Shown piece by piece: positions 56,501 to 63,989 of a DNA stretch of 64,000 nt. Numbering within the stretch: position 1 is the first letter of the stretch; each line of letters opens with the position of its first letter. The position numbers and the translations under genes are program-made. The notes beneath the pieces are model-generated. The model was not told the DNA's origin. It did no database searches and saw only the letters and a program-made list of their open reading frames with translations. The stretch comes from a bacterium (GTDB lineage Bacteria; Zhuqueibacterota; Zhuqueibacteria; Zhuqueibacterales; Zhuqueibacteraceae), in assembly GCA_023150945.1 (NCBI GenBank), contig JAKLJX010000018.1, positions 62,001 through 126,000 on the forward strand. The letters are read 5' to 3'.

Positions 56501-58306
56501 TACGGCCGCGAGACCTATGTGCTCGAAGAGAGAGTGAAAGGCGCAAACAGCGAACCGCAGGACATCATCAAAGAGACCAAGCTTCTGCCGGTGAAGAGCA
56601 CCATTCGTCCACCACAGATATTCGGCTTGACCATTTCCTATGAACTCGTCGAGAGCCGTTTCCCCGATCGCTGCCTCACCTACAACAATCTCGACTACGT
56701 CGATCAAACCGACGCCTGCATTACCACTGACAAGCGCTTCCCGCCGTTTGTGCCGCTGGAGGGACAAATCGCGGAAGAAGAGGATTGTGGCGAAGTGATC
56801 AAGACGGCCGCAGGCGTGCCGGCGCGGGTGATCCTGCCAACGCAACTGGGTAAAGCCATCTATCTGGGCTTCATGAATCCGCTGCGCAGCGGGCCACTCA
56901 AGATTTTCTTCGCAGCCAGGGAACTGCCCTACAGCGATGCCAGCAAACCCAAGATGGAATGGAGCTATCGCGCTGAGAACGAGTGGCAGCGGCTGGGTTT
57001 TGGCGACGCCAGCGAAGGCCTGATCAAGCAGGAGATTCTGCAATTCATCGCACCGCGGGATTTCACCGCCACCACGCGCTTCGGCGCCTTTCGCTATTGG
57101 ATGCGCGGCATGCTGTTGCAGGGCGAGTACGCGGGAACGCCGGTGTTGGGCGGCATTTATCCCAACACCACCTGGGCCTTTCAAGCCGAAACCCGGCGTG
57201 ATGAGATTCTCGGCTCCAGCAACGGCGAAGCCGGCCAGACGTTCCGGTTTTTCCGGTTTCCCGTGCGCGTCGGCCAGATCGTACGCGTGCGCGAGGTGCT
57301 CACCGAAGAGGAAAAAGAAGAATTGATCAAGCAATTCGGCGAGCAGGCCCTGCATGAAGTCAAAGATGAACTGGGCAAAGTGCTCGAAACCTGGGTGCTG
57401 TGGACGGAAGTGGAAAACTTCTTCGACTCCAAAGGCACTGACCGGCACTACACACTGGATCGCGCCACCGGCGAATTGCGCTTCGGCGATGGCCGCAACG
57501 GCCAGATTCCTCCTGCGGGTCTCAACAATCTGCGCGCGTTTTCTTATCAAGCCGGCGGCGGTGCGGTGGGCAATGTCGAAGCCGGCGCGATTCAAAGTCT
57601 CACTACTGCCATCGCCAATGTCGAGGCCGTGATCAATCCGGTGGAGGCCGGCGGCGGTTCGGATACCGCTTCGCTAGATGATATGCTGGTGATCGGACCG
57701 GCCATGATCAATCATCGCCGGCGCGCGGTCACGCCGCAGGATTTCGAATGGCTGGCGAAGCAGGCCTCGCGTCAGGTGGCCAAGGCGCGCTGCGTGCGCA
57801 ATCTCGACTCGCAAGGTCGCCGCGAAACTGGCTGGGTCACGCTTTACCTCGTGCCGCACTCGCGCGAAAGCGAGCCGCAACCTTCGCTCGAAATGCGGCG
57901 GATGGTGCAGCGTTATGTGGCAGAGCATTGCGCCAACACCGTGGCGGCGCCGCAACACATTTTTGTTGCAGGCCCGGTGTATGCTGAGATCGACGTCCTG
58001 GCTGATCTCGTCGTCGCAACGATTGACGCGGCGGCGCGGGTCGAGCAAGAGGCGCGCGCCAAGCTGGCGGATTTTCTCCATCCGTTGACCGGCGGTCCGA
58101 CTGACACCGGCTGGGAATTCGGCCAAGGCCTGTCTGCTTCGGATGTCTATGTTCTGCTGGAGCAGATCGAGGGGTTGGATCATGTCGAGAATCTAAGTTT
58201 CAGTCGCGCCGGCGTGGCTTACACCGATTTGGTGGAAATCGGCGCCAATGAGTTGGTGGCAGGCGGAACGCTGCGGATCAACGTAACTGCCAAAACGGGA
58301 GCATGA
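50546..58306 (+). CDS. Giant baseplate J-like protein with lectin-like and tandem-repeat insertion
   Basis: 2586 residues, over twice the usual size for this baseplate component (Afp11/Pvc11-like). N-terminal 450 residues are a normal putative baseplate assembly domain (FSDLLALLKQRLPHYTPEW, DSGVALLKLFSHLTESVIKR). The C-terminal 600 residues hold the baseplate J core (FRFFRFPVRVGQIVRVREVL, GDGRNGQIPPAGLNNLRAF, MINHRRRAVTPQDFEWLAKQ). Between about 465 and 1905 lie lectin-like propeller blades (FARGTGGRLLEF, VAGRNGQLYEW, FVRGSDQRLWKIE) and about 13 beta-rich repeats of 70-90 residues with the pattern DDAYVGLTI ... RITNYESDTKLATLD ... W ... Y.I. The insert may form outward-facing binding arms. 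ATG 50546 follows TTGAGGCC. Confidence 0.88.
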   Translation: MAREKPKIDQRKFSDLLALLKQRLPHYTPEWPGTDDQDSGVALLKLFSHLTESVIKRLNQTPHQNLVAFLSMLGIKLLPAEPSRVPVRFKLVSGTSNEVLVPQRTQTTSAATDTRPELPFETEEDLLTTPSPLASVVSIDPEKDAIYQPPLGFLEREMPDTSAVAYALISFSRAGSSTLQLDHTDNLEEGDLLKLVSTTAMSSAAAETCVCPALSEESETTAAAVAEYVPIAEIKGTIVVLTTKLMRDYAPGTPVEKITKFHVFESRNLQEHILYLGHKDLFNVKSPVLFTLNITLMAGTEQGLESLQVAWEYWGDIKGQEGADWQAFAVRLDGSDGLSQNGSIELIKTTEGEIKELEVNGIKNRWIRAKLQEPLPANATRRLPVLDNISFLVKSEGAALPPDQAFHNDTPLDVNLPFYPFGLEPRLFDRFQLASKEVFSKKGAKVEIDIRADSLAILAAPAAVLAGDTRRIFARGTGGRLLEFRIQGDQRTATLHDHGVPSDGAIALPDPALGTEARPSIVHVTVPVGDTEISLAFLYVRTENGNLAERFFQDGQERWVAFNTPANGFKIKFDPAAVQTADKTISVFVVADDGNLYELKRDFTDLRIDPPPVWENRARPAGQELNSSPHALVCALDDQSRFTKVYVAGRNGQLYEWDGVVWKSYAALPAPLRSTGRPFAQLHCERIPADSKVQSIQLDAGASSQSDAYAGVEIEIQATDGSPVIQSTRITQYDGRTKTATVEARYWIARPGPGTKYEVKTAHTGTARLSGAALKLPPWASDDDDAYVGLTIKVTFPAGVAGQDDVIVSARITNYESDTKLATLDTGWEQLPDASTRFEIDLPARTGTVSRASRKTVVLSREAFNRDGAYVGLSITLVASNNAEFGPFTIEQYDGNSREVYLEEEWNPELNLQYTYRIEALSGNAQAWRYPARVFLAMDASGNSGIYQGLTLTVNSGPGVNQTARILAYNGRTKIAEVDRAWRVPLTDESSYAIRDLAGTPRGGTGLEVFERIWIKDSAGELRELDTRSPEWKNLGKPSDEIKVDSSPHGVVEKMGTPEEKRHIFVRGSDQRLWKIENSGQWILDSYPGEIELRHSPFVLGIATPQHLVIYSSTNKNSILERRFSPQPALRGTAQVGTDDSLTLADSAPTDFDQQGGFQRDKDYIKLETGELAGTQRKLLDFNRDLLLVHIEDDWDTSTDIPADKRLPDSTTQYAIGREGEPAEAQGGSLPTVVLGAKASKVDDAYNDFDILVYDRRDVQLLRNRVISYQGRELQIATVEKAWRNEDGENVLNQISGYKIKLDHPGTPVELTQASIRLGDQASANPHAYDGMNIVVKHDGNDLPPDANQILEYLGGEEKKALVSKSWDPASLPAAGDQYEIMSEEANVERATFANITLVDGSSVEGAYNGLDITVTSPGGKAYTRTIDSFDGRVATLKKEAWDVNLPPDPTFTYQFNGIVHISNPDKKGSTTSIYLDFDFEGSDENPGDLARNEGAYVGFRIKVDKAESKTPKRSRSTSRALRQEDLPKIVSYLYDKEKKEALAIVDKPWAGEIIPDDKDTYTLIAEPRSVADAAMPTITLDRNARHAGNPLGPRDEQDPFRFGITVTKEGEEPQANKIVSYDPQTRVAKLESAWVLSTLPAAGDKYVLHASGTVPNVEQPAELPSISLDPNKAIDRRGLYDDVPITLQIGDPPVHNGNPKQENRIVLYEGGENRKAYVRDSWNSKLLPRTPEHRYALEAKIKGVTGVAYATITLSDTASGEDDAYVGYGILVKLEGEALWSQRANIIDYEGASRLASVDIAWRLDAIPKPPVPGSRYLYALINYNTPIHSGKAQVGTQNTITLDRNASADIYGFADRTLRITEGPGLPSTHVIDDYLGSDHVAILRAEWTQRPTTDSRYELEPIDAWLLHEDANALPITPQLSWEYWNSRGWVAFLEDLHQFEDGTKNLLIDGKVIFLLPQDLDLTEVSGQESYWIRARIIGGDYGRETYVLEERVKGANSEPQDIIKETKLLPVKSTIRPPQIFGLTISYELVESRFPDRCLTYNNLDYVDQTDACITTDKRFPPFVPLEGQIAEEEDCGEVIKTAAGVPARVILPTQLGKAIYLGFMNPLRSGPLKIFFAARELPYSDASKPKMEWSYRAENEWQRLGFGDASEGLIKQEILQFIAPRDFTATTRFGAFRYWMRGMLLQGEYAGTPVLGGIYPNTTWAFQAETRRDEILGSSNGEAGQTFRFFRFPVRVGQIVRVREVLTEEEKEELIKQFGEQALHEVKDELGKVLETWVLWTEVENFFDSKGTDRHYTLDRATGELRFGDGRNGQIPPAGLNNLRAFSYQAGGGAVGNVEAGAIQSLTTAIANVEAVINPVEAGGGSDTASLDDMLVIGPAMINHRRRAVTPQDFEWLAKQASRQVAKARCVRNLDSQGRRETGWVTLYLVPHSRESEPQPSLEMRRMVQRYVAEHCANTVAAPQHIFVAGPVYAEIDVLADLVVATIDAAARVEQEARAKLADFLHPLTGGPTDTGWEFGQGLSASDVYVLLEQIEGLDHVENLSFSRAGVAYTDLVEIGANELVAGGTLRINVTAKTGA
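52620..56260 (+). repeat. About 13 tandem protein-level repeats in the giant baseplate gene
   Basis: Residues about 693-1905 consist of repeats of 70-90 residues sharing ITLD (strand), DDAYVG/NG (turn), an I..Y.G..K.A.V (core strand) and a W...P...Y.I (end). Blades of the lectin-like type interrupt them near residues 1010-1130. Repeats are diverged, so they have evolved as protein modules rather than by recent DNA duplication. Confidence 0.7.
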
Positions 58307-60582
58307 GCATCATGGCCTTGCAGGTTCCCAATCTCGATGACAAAACTTTTCAGGAGCTGGCGGCAGAGGCCGTTGCGCTGATTCCGCGCTACTCGCGCGA
58401 CTGGACCGATCACAATCTTCACGATCCCGGCATCACGTTCCTGGAGTTGTTCGCCTGGCTGGCAGAGATGCAAATCTACCAGCTCAATCGCGTGACCGAT
58501 AACCAGATTGACCGGTTTCTCAAAATGGTGGGAATGGCGCGGTTGGCGCGGCAACCGGCGCGGGTGGAGATCGAGTTCACTGTTCCCGCCATCTCAACTC
58601 TCGGACTGCTGCCGGCCGGCACGCGCGTGGTGCCGCTCGGCCACGAACATCTGATTTTTGAAACCGAAGATGATTTTTCCATCACGCGCACCCGGATGAT
58701 TGCCATCAATTCGCACTGGAACAGCACGAGCATCGATTATACTGAAGCCAACAACAAAGTGGGCATCTACTTTTTCCCATTCGGCGAGCAAGCGGCAGTG
58801 GGCGCAACCCTGGCGCTGGGATTCGATCAGCCTTTCGCCGATGCCGAGATTGCCAATCTCTTCTTTCTGCTGCGTGAAGATGATCTGCCAGCGCCTGCGC
58901 CGCGGCCTGAAGGTGCTGATGAGATTCAGCCCTCCGCAACTCTGGTGTGGGAATACTCTGTGAATGGCAATTGGGCGCAATTGAATGTGCTGCGCGACAC
59001 GACGCTCAGCTTGAATCAGAGCGGCCGCCTGGTTTTCATTCCGCCGGCGGATTGGACTGCCCCAAATGGCGTCTACTGGCTGCGCGGCCGACTTGCTGCC
59101 GGGCTTTATGAGATTCCGCCGGTGCTCGAGCATGTCAGATTGAATGTCATCCCTGCGCGGCAAGTGGAGACAGTGATGCACGAAGATCTGGGTGAAGGCA
59201 CCGGTTTGCCCCACCAGAGAGTGCGGCTGCAAAAATTGCCGCTGTTGCTCGCTGCCGATCGTGAACGCGGACCATTGCGGGTGGGTGATATTCTCAACTG
59301 GCCTGAGTTTCTAACGGCCCTTCGCCCGGCCGGCACAACCGGGCAACCTGCGACGCAGCGCCGGTTTTGGGATTTTCTCCCCGCTACCATCCAAGCGCTG
59401 ATCAAAGACGAGCTGATTGGCCGGCTGCCTACCGATAGCGAGAAGTATCAAATTGTCGCGGCATTCAACCAAATCCTCACCTCGACGGATCTCTACGACC
59501 CCGCGATTTTTGCCGAGATTCAGCCAACTGAAGCCTATCAACAAGCCGTGGCGCAACCGGAATGTGACTTTGCCGCGGCTGCCATCATTCAGTTCAATCG
59601 CCAGCTTTTTGATTTGGCGTTCGCCAATCAAGTCGCGCGGCCCGGACTGGTCATTCAAGTGCAAGATCACATGGTGTGGGAAGATTGGCAGCGCGTGGAG
59701 GATTTTGAAAGCTCGGCTGCCGGCGACCGGCATTATGTATTGGAGGTTGAAACTGGTGAGGTCACTTTCGGCAACGGACAGAACGGCCGCATTCCGGGAG
59801 AAGGGCGGAGCATGCGCGCCTATTCCTATCAAACCAGCCGTGGCAGTGAAGGCAATGTTTCTGCCGGCCTCACCTGGCGCATCGAGAAGTCCGGCGCTGC
59901 CGGCGCGCGAGGAATGAATGTGCTGCCGACCAGCGGCGGCCGGGAACCGGAGACGATTGCCGAGGCGCAACTGCGCGCGCAAGAGGAGATGACCTCGCGG
60001 CAGCGCGCCGTGACTTCGGCAGATTTCGAGCAGCTCGCCCTGGCAACGCCGGGCTTGCGCGTGGCGCGCGCCAAAGCTCTGCCCAATTATCATCCGGAAT
60101 TTCCCAAGCTGCATCTGCCGGGGAATGTTACGGTGGTCGCCGTGCCGGCGCTGCGATCCAATCGCGTGACGCCTGCTGCCGGCGCAGGATTTCTGCAAAC
60201 CGTGCAGCGTCATCTCGAAGCACGGCGCCTCGTTGCCACGGTTGTGCATGTGATCGCGCCGGCCTACGTGGAAGTGGCGGTGCGCGGCAAAATCTTCAAA
60301 CAGAAAAAGAGTGACACAAAGGAAGTGGAGAAGCGGGCGCTGGCAGCCCTGCAAAAATTCTTGCACCCGCTCACCGGCGGCCCGAACCAAGATGGCTGGA
60401 CCTTTGGCCGGCCGGTGTATGCCGCCGAAATCTATCAGCTTCTTGATGAAGTGGAGGGCGTTGATCACGTCGTGGGCATCGAGCTGGACGCAGTCGCGCT
60501 GCAACAGCTCGCTCAAAAGATCATTACCATTCCGCCCAATGCGCTGGTCTACAGCGGAGAGCATAATTTGGAAATCGTATGA
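58303..60582 (+). CDS. Second baseplate J-like protein
   Basis: 759-residue putative baseplate assembly protein. N-terminus LDDKTFQELAAEAVALIPRY and DPGITFLELFAWLAEMQIYQ are typical; the C-terminal J core has GNGQNGRIPGEGRSMRAYSY, EMTSRQRAVTSADFEQLALA and KFLHPLTGGPNQDGW. Paralogous to the ends of the giant protein but without its insertion, so the two may form the wedge heterodimer, as gp6 and gp7-type partners do. ATG 58303 overlaps the previous stop (ATGA); ATG 58312 is an alternative. Confidence 0.9.
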   Translation: MSIMALQVPNLDDKTFQELAAEAVALIPRYSRDWTDHNLHDPGITFLELFAWLAEMQIYQLNRVTDNQIDRFLKMVGMARLARQPARVEIEFTVPAISTLGLLPAGTRVVPLGHEHLIFETEDDFSITRTRMIAINSHWNSTSIDYTEANNKVGIYFFPFGEQAAVGATLALGFDQPFADAEIANLFFLLREDDLPAPAPRPEGADEIQPSATLVWEYSVNGNWAQLNVLRDTTLSLNQSGRLVFIPPADWTAPNGVYWLRGRLAAGLYEIPPVLEHVRLNVIPARQVETVMHEDLGEGTGLPHQRVRLQKLPLLLAADRERGPLRVGDILNWPEFLTALRPAGTTGQPATQRRFWDFLPATIQALIKDELIGRLPTDSEKYQIVAAFNQILTSTDLYDPAIFAEIQPTEAYQQAVAQPECDFAAAAIIQFNRQLFDLAFANQVARPGLVIQVQDHMVWEDWQRVEDFESSAAGDRHYVLEVETGEVTFGNGQNGRIPGEGRSMRAYSYQTSRGSEGNVSAGLTWRIEKSGAAGARGMNVLPTSGGREPETIAEAQLRAQEEMTSRQRAVTSADFEQLALATPGLRVARAKALPNYHPEFPKLHLPGNVTVVAVPALRSNRVTPAAGAGFLQTVQRHLEARRLVATVVHVIAPAYVEVAVRGKIFKQKKSDTKEVEKRALAALQKFLHPLTGGPNQDGWTFGRPVYAAEIYQLLDEVEGVDHVVGIELDAVALQQLAQKIITIPPNALVYSGEHNLEIV

Positions 60583-62657
60583 ATCCCTCTGATTTCAAAA
60601 GCCAGGTCTTTCGAACGCCGGCGCAGTGGCAAAACGGGTTGTCTTCCGGCCTGCAAATTCTGCCCGAGGGCGGCCTCACGCTTTATCCCCGGCCCGCGTT
60701 TGAATCATGGTTGCCGATTCCAATCGCGGGCGGCAAGCCCACTGCACTGGCGGTGGACGAATGCGGGCTGATTTATTGGATTGCCGAGCAAGATCGTTGT
60801 TTGTATCGCTGCGACTTGATCTCGCACAAACTCGATCGCTTGTATTGTCCGCATGGCCGCAGCGCCGCTGCCACCGGCCGCCTGCTCATGGATCGTTTCA
60901 ATTTCTGGATGCTCGATGCCGCTAACCGCCGGGTGTTGGTGTTTTCGCGAGAGACTTTTCAATTGAAGCTTGTGCTCGCTGCCATCAAGCAGCCGGTTGA
61001 TATTGCGCTGGGCCGCTCAGGCATCCTGTACGTCTTGGATCAAGACTCTCGCACCATACTCCGCTACGATGCCCACGGTCGGACCGCCGGACCGGCTTTT
61101 GGCGGCGCAGAGTTGCAGCAGCCAATCGGACTCATCGTCGGCCGGGATCATTTCATTTATGTGCTCGACCGCAATCAACGCCATTTTCTGCGCTATGATG
61201 CCGAGGGCAACTTTCTGGGATTGATCGGCGATTTCGACAGCGTGGCGCCCGACTTTCGGCCGGCCATGATCGCGGCCAATTCGCAAGGAAATCTCTTTGT
61301 TGTCGATGGCCGCACGCAACAACTGCACGAATTCGATGCCGACGGCAGCCACCTCGGCGTCATGCAATTGCCGGCTGTTGTCAAATCAATCAAAGGCATC
61401 GCCTTCGGCCGCGGGGATGATCTTTTTCTCAGCACTGATCAAGGCCTCGCCCGTTTCAGTGCGCGCCTGAGTTTTGTGGGCGAAACCGGCGCCTTTTACA
61501 CGCGCACGCTGGACAATGGCGCAGACCGGTCAACATGGCACCGCCTGGCGCTGGAAGCAAATCTGCCGCCGGGAACGATACTCGAGATTTTCTATCACTC
61601 CAGCGACGACACACGCCTGCGCGGCTTGGTCGAGGCGGTGTTTACCGATCCCAACGACTCCGTGCAAAGAAAAGTGGAAAGGCTCGAAGCCTTGCTCGGC
61701 ACAAAATGGATTGGGCCTGAGAAAAATCCCACGGACATGCTGTTGCGCGAGCAAACCGGCCGTTTCCTCTGGTTGAAACTGGCGCTTTCCACCTTTGACG
61801 CCAATCAAAAACCGGTGGTGCGCGAGCTGCGCGCCTACTATCCCCGCATTTCCTATCTGCGCTACTTGCCGGCAACTTATCAAGAAGATGCGGTGAGCCG
61901 CGCTTTTCTCGAGCGCTTCCTCTCCTTGTTCGAATCCGTACTGTACGGACTGGAAACCGAAATCACCGCGCTGTTCAAGAATTTTGATCCGCTGACCACG
62001 CCGGCAGACTTTCTCGATTGGCTGGCCTCGTGGCTGAATCTTGCCCTCGAAGAAGAATGGCCGGAAACCCGCAAGCGCCAGTTCCTGCTGCAGGCCCCGG
62101 AATTGTTCAAACAAAAAGGCACTGTGGCCGGCATTGCCGGCTTGGTGGAAATCTACACCGGCCAGCGTCCGCTGATCGTGGAACATGCTTTGGTCTCGCC
62201 GCCGCTGATTCTGGGCAAGCCCTTGCGCTTGGGCCTCAACAGCGTGGTGAGCGCGACGCCGATTCGCGGCTTTCGCCTGGGCGACAGCGCGGTGCTCGGC
62301 CGCACCGCCCTCCGCGAGGTGGCGCAACTGCCGGAAGATCCGTTTCAGACGATGGCGCATCGTTTCACCTTGCTGCTCAACCTGAGCCGCGCGGATTTCC
62401 AAAAGCAGGAAGCCAAGCTGCGCGAGATGCTGAATGATGAAACGCCCGCGCACACCGCTTACACTCTGAAATTGATCGGCGCCGGCAGCGCGGCGGCGGA
62501 CCTCTACGTCGGCGTCAATTCGCGCGTCGAAGAGTATCAGCCGGTTCGACTCAACGGCACCGCGCGAGTGGGGCGGGTCGTGGCGGCCATTCACGGAGAA
62601 AAAGCGGTGCGGCTGGAACGCAATTCCCAAATAGGTAGATGCTTCAGATTGATATAA
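60579..62657 (+). CDS. Tail protein I-like baseplate protein with N-terminal NHL propeller
   Basis: 692 residues. Residues about 50-310 form an NHL-type six-bladed propeller (PTALAVDECGLIYWI, QPVDIALGRSGILYVLDQDS, QPIGLIVGRDHFIYVLDRNQ, RPAMIAANSQGNLFVVDGRT). A linker follows, then a phage tail protein I-like domain from about 424 (YLRYLPATYQEDAVSRAFLE, LTTPADFLDWLASWLNLALE, FKQKGTVAGIAGLVEIYTGQ). Tail protein I links baseplate wedges to fibres. The start overlaps the previous stop (ATGA). The propeller could bind surface glycans or another particle component; unproven. Confidence 0.88.
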   Translation: MNPSDFKSQVFRTPAQWQNGLSSGLQILPEGGLTLYPRPAFESWLPIPIAGGKPTALAVDECGLIYWIAEQDRCLYRCDLISHKLDRLYCPHGRSAAATGRLLMDRFNFWMLDAANRRVLVFSRETFQLKLVLAAIKQPVDIALGRSGILYVLDQDSRTILRYDAHGRTAGPAFGGAELQQPIGLIVGRDHFIYVLDRNQRHFLRYDAEGNFLGLIGDFDSVAPDFRPAMIAANSQGNLFVVDGRTQQLHEFDADGSHLGVMQLPAVVKSIKGIAFGRGDDLFLSTDQGLARFSARLSFVGETGAFYTRTLDNGADRSTWHRLALEANLPPGTILEIFYHSSDDTRLRGLVEAVFTDPNDSVQRKVERLEALLGTKWIGPEKNPTDMLLREQTGRFLWLKLALSTFDANQKPVVRELRAYYPRISYLRYLPATYQEDAVSRAFLERFLSLFESVLYGLETEITALFKNFDPLTTPADFLDWLASWLNLALEEEWPETRKRQFLLQAPELFKQKGTVAGIAGLVEIYTGQRPLIVEHALVSPPLILGKPLRLGLNSVVSATPIRGFRLGDSAVLGRTALREVAQLPEDPFQTMAHRFTLLLNLSRADFQKQEAKLREMLNDETPAHTAYTLKLIGAGSAAADLYVGVNSRVEEYQPVRLNGTARVGRVVAAIHGEKAVRLERNSQIGRCFRLI

Positions 62658-62683
62658 CCCGCATAACCCAAGCGAGGGCAATC

Positions 62684-63949
62684 ATGGAAAAAGAGAAAGA
62701 TCACGGCTCGGGAGTCTGCGCGATTCCATTCTTCGAGCGCAATAACTACTTCTACAGCAAACTGATGACGGTGCGCGATTTTTTTGCTGAGCAGCGCTAC
62801 TTCAACGAGAAGCGCTGGCTGATGAATCGCATGGTCAGCGGCTGGGGCGTGGTCTGTGGCCTGGATGTGACTTTCGATCCCCAGCACCGCGCGCTCATTG
62901 TGTCGCCGGGATTGGCGATTGACTGCCGCGGCCGCGAGATCTTGATTTGCGAGCCGCAAGCAGTGAAACTGGCGGTGCTCGAGCCGCCCTGCAATCCCAC
63001 GCCGGTGCCGCCGGATGCAGCCGGCGAGCATCTCGTGCTTTGCCTGGAGTATCACGATTGCAAAACCGAACCAGTGCAATTGACCTCCATGGCGTGCGGC
63101 GGCGAAGAGCGCCAGGAGTTCAACCGCATCCGCGACAGCTTCAAGCTGCGGCTGCGGCATGAGGCGGACGTTCATCTGCCACCGCCCAATGGCAGGCTCT
63201 GCCCGCTTATGGACTTCAAAAAAAGCGGCAAACCCGAAACCATGCATGGCTACCTGTGCCGCCATCTCAAGGAGGGTTGTCCGGACTGCGATGAAAAAGT
63301 CTGCCTGGTGTTGGCAAGAATCGTGCGGCGCGGCGAATCAGAAGACCCGGATCGGCCGGCGGTATTTCTGGATGCCTGCTTCAAACGCCGGCTGGTGTAC
63401 AGCAATCCCGTGCTTTACGATTTGATTCATTGCTTTCATGGCGACTTGCCGCATGTCATTGGCATAAGCTGGAAGGATGTACATGCCGCAAAGCCGCTTG
63501 AGTGGGGTGAATTTGAAGCTCTGCTGAACAATACGGACAAGGGCTTGACCGTGTATTTTGATCAGGAGATGGACGACAAGACGATCAACCGCCACACATT
63601 TTTGCTTTCCGTCGCCAACTACGATGAAGACACGGGATATGATTTCAAAAGATACATCTCCCCGGAACGGATCGAATATGCCAAAGACGCGCACGGCAGC
63701 CACGCCACCTTTTTTGTCAATGAAGCCTGGCGAAAAGACACCTTTGTAGGGACTTCCAAAATCCAAAAGGATGGCGGCGATGTCGAAATCGTCTTGCGTG
63801 GAAATTTGATTACGAACCTGAAGGGCCAGGCGCTGGATGGTGATTTCATCGCGGGCAAATTCCCCTCGGGAAATGGCGTGCAGGGCGGTGATTTTGTCAG
63901 TTGGTTTTCCGTCCTGCCCATGCCCAAACCACAGAAGTCCCAGGGCTGA
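62684..63949 (+). CDS. Conserved CIS-cluster protein of unknown function
   Basis: 421 residues. N-terminal IPFFERNNYFYSKLMTVRDF, NEKRWLMNRMVSGWGVVCGL and VSPGLAIDCRGREILI form a pattern seen in proteins encoded at the baseplate end of other eCIS loci. Cysteine pairs (YLCRHLKEGCPDCDEKVC) in the middle may bind a metal. ATG 62684 follows GCGAGGG; the frame opens earlier, at 62639, inside the previous gene. Possibly a baseplate-periphery protein; function unknown. Confidence 0.72.
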   Translation: MEKEKDHGSGVCAIPFFERNNYFYSKLMTVRDFFAEQRYFNEKRWLMNRMVSGWGVVCGLDVTFDPQHRALIVSPGLAIDCRGREILICEPQAVKLAVLEPPCNPTPVPPDAAGEHLVLCLEYHDCKTEPVQLTSMACGGEERQEFNRIRDSFKLRLRHEADVHLPPPNGRLCPLMDFKKSGKPETMHGYLCRHLKEGCPDCDEKVCLVLARIVRRGESEDPDRPAVFLDACFKRRLVYSNPVLYDLIHCFHGDLPHVIGISWKDVHAAKPLEWGEFEALLNNTDKGLTVYFDQEMDDKTINRHTFLLSVANYDEDTGYDFKRYISPERIEYAKDAHGSHATFFVNEAWRKDTFVGTSKIQKDGGDVEIVLRGNLITNLKGQALDGDFIAGKFPSGNGVQGGDFVSWFSVLPMPKPQKSQG

Positions 63950-63989
63950 AAATCATGAAAAGCTGGCATAGACTGCAAGGAGAATGGCA

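Noticed and set aside
55991-57595. 534-residue open frame on the minus strand opposite the giant baseplate gene
   Set aside because: It overlaps clear baseplate J coding sequence; long antisense frames are common at this GC content.
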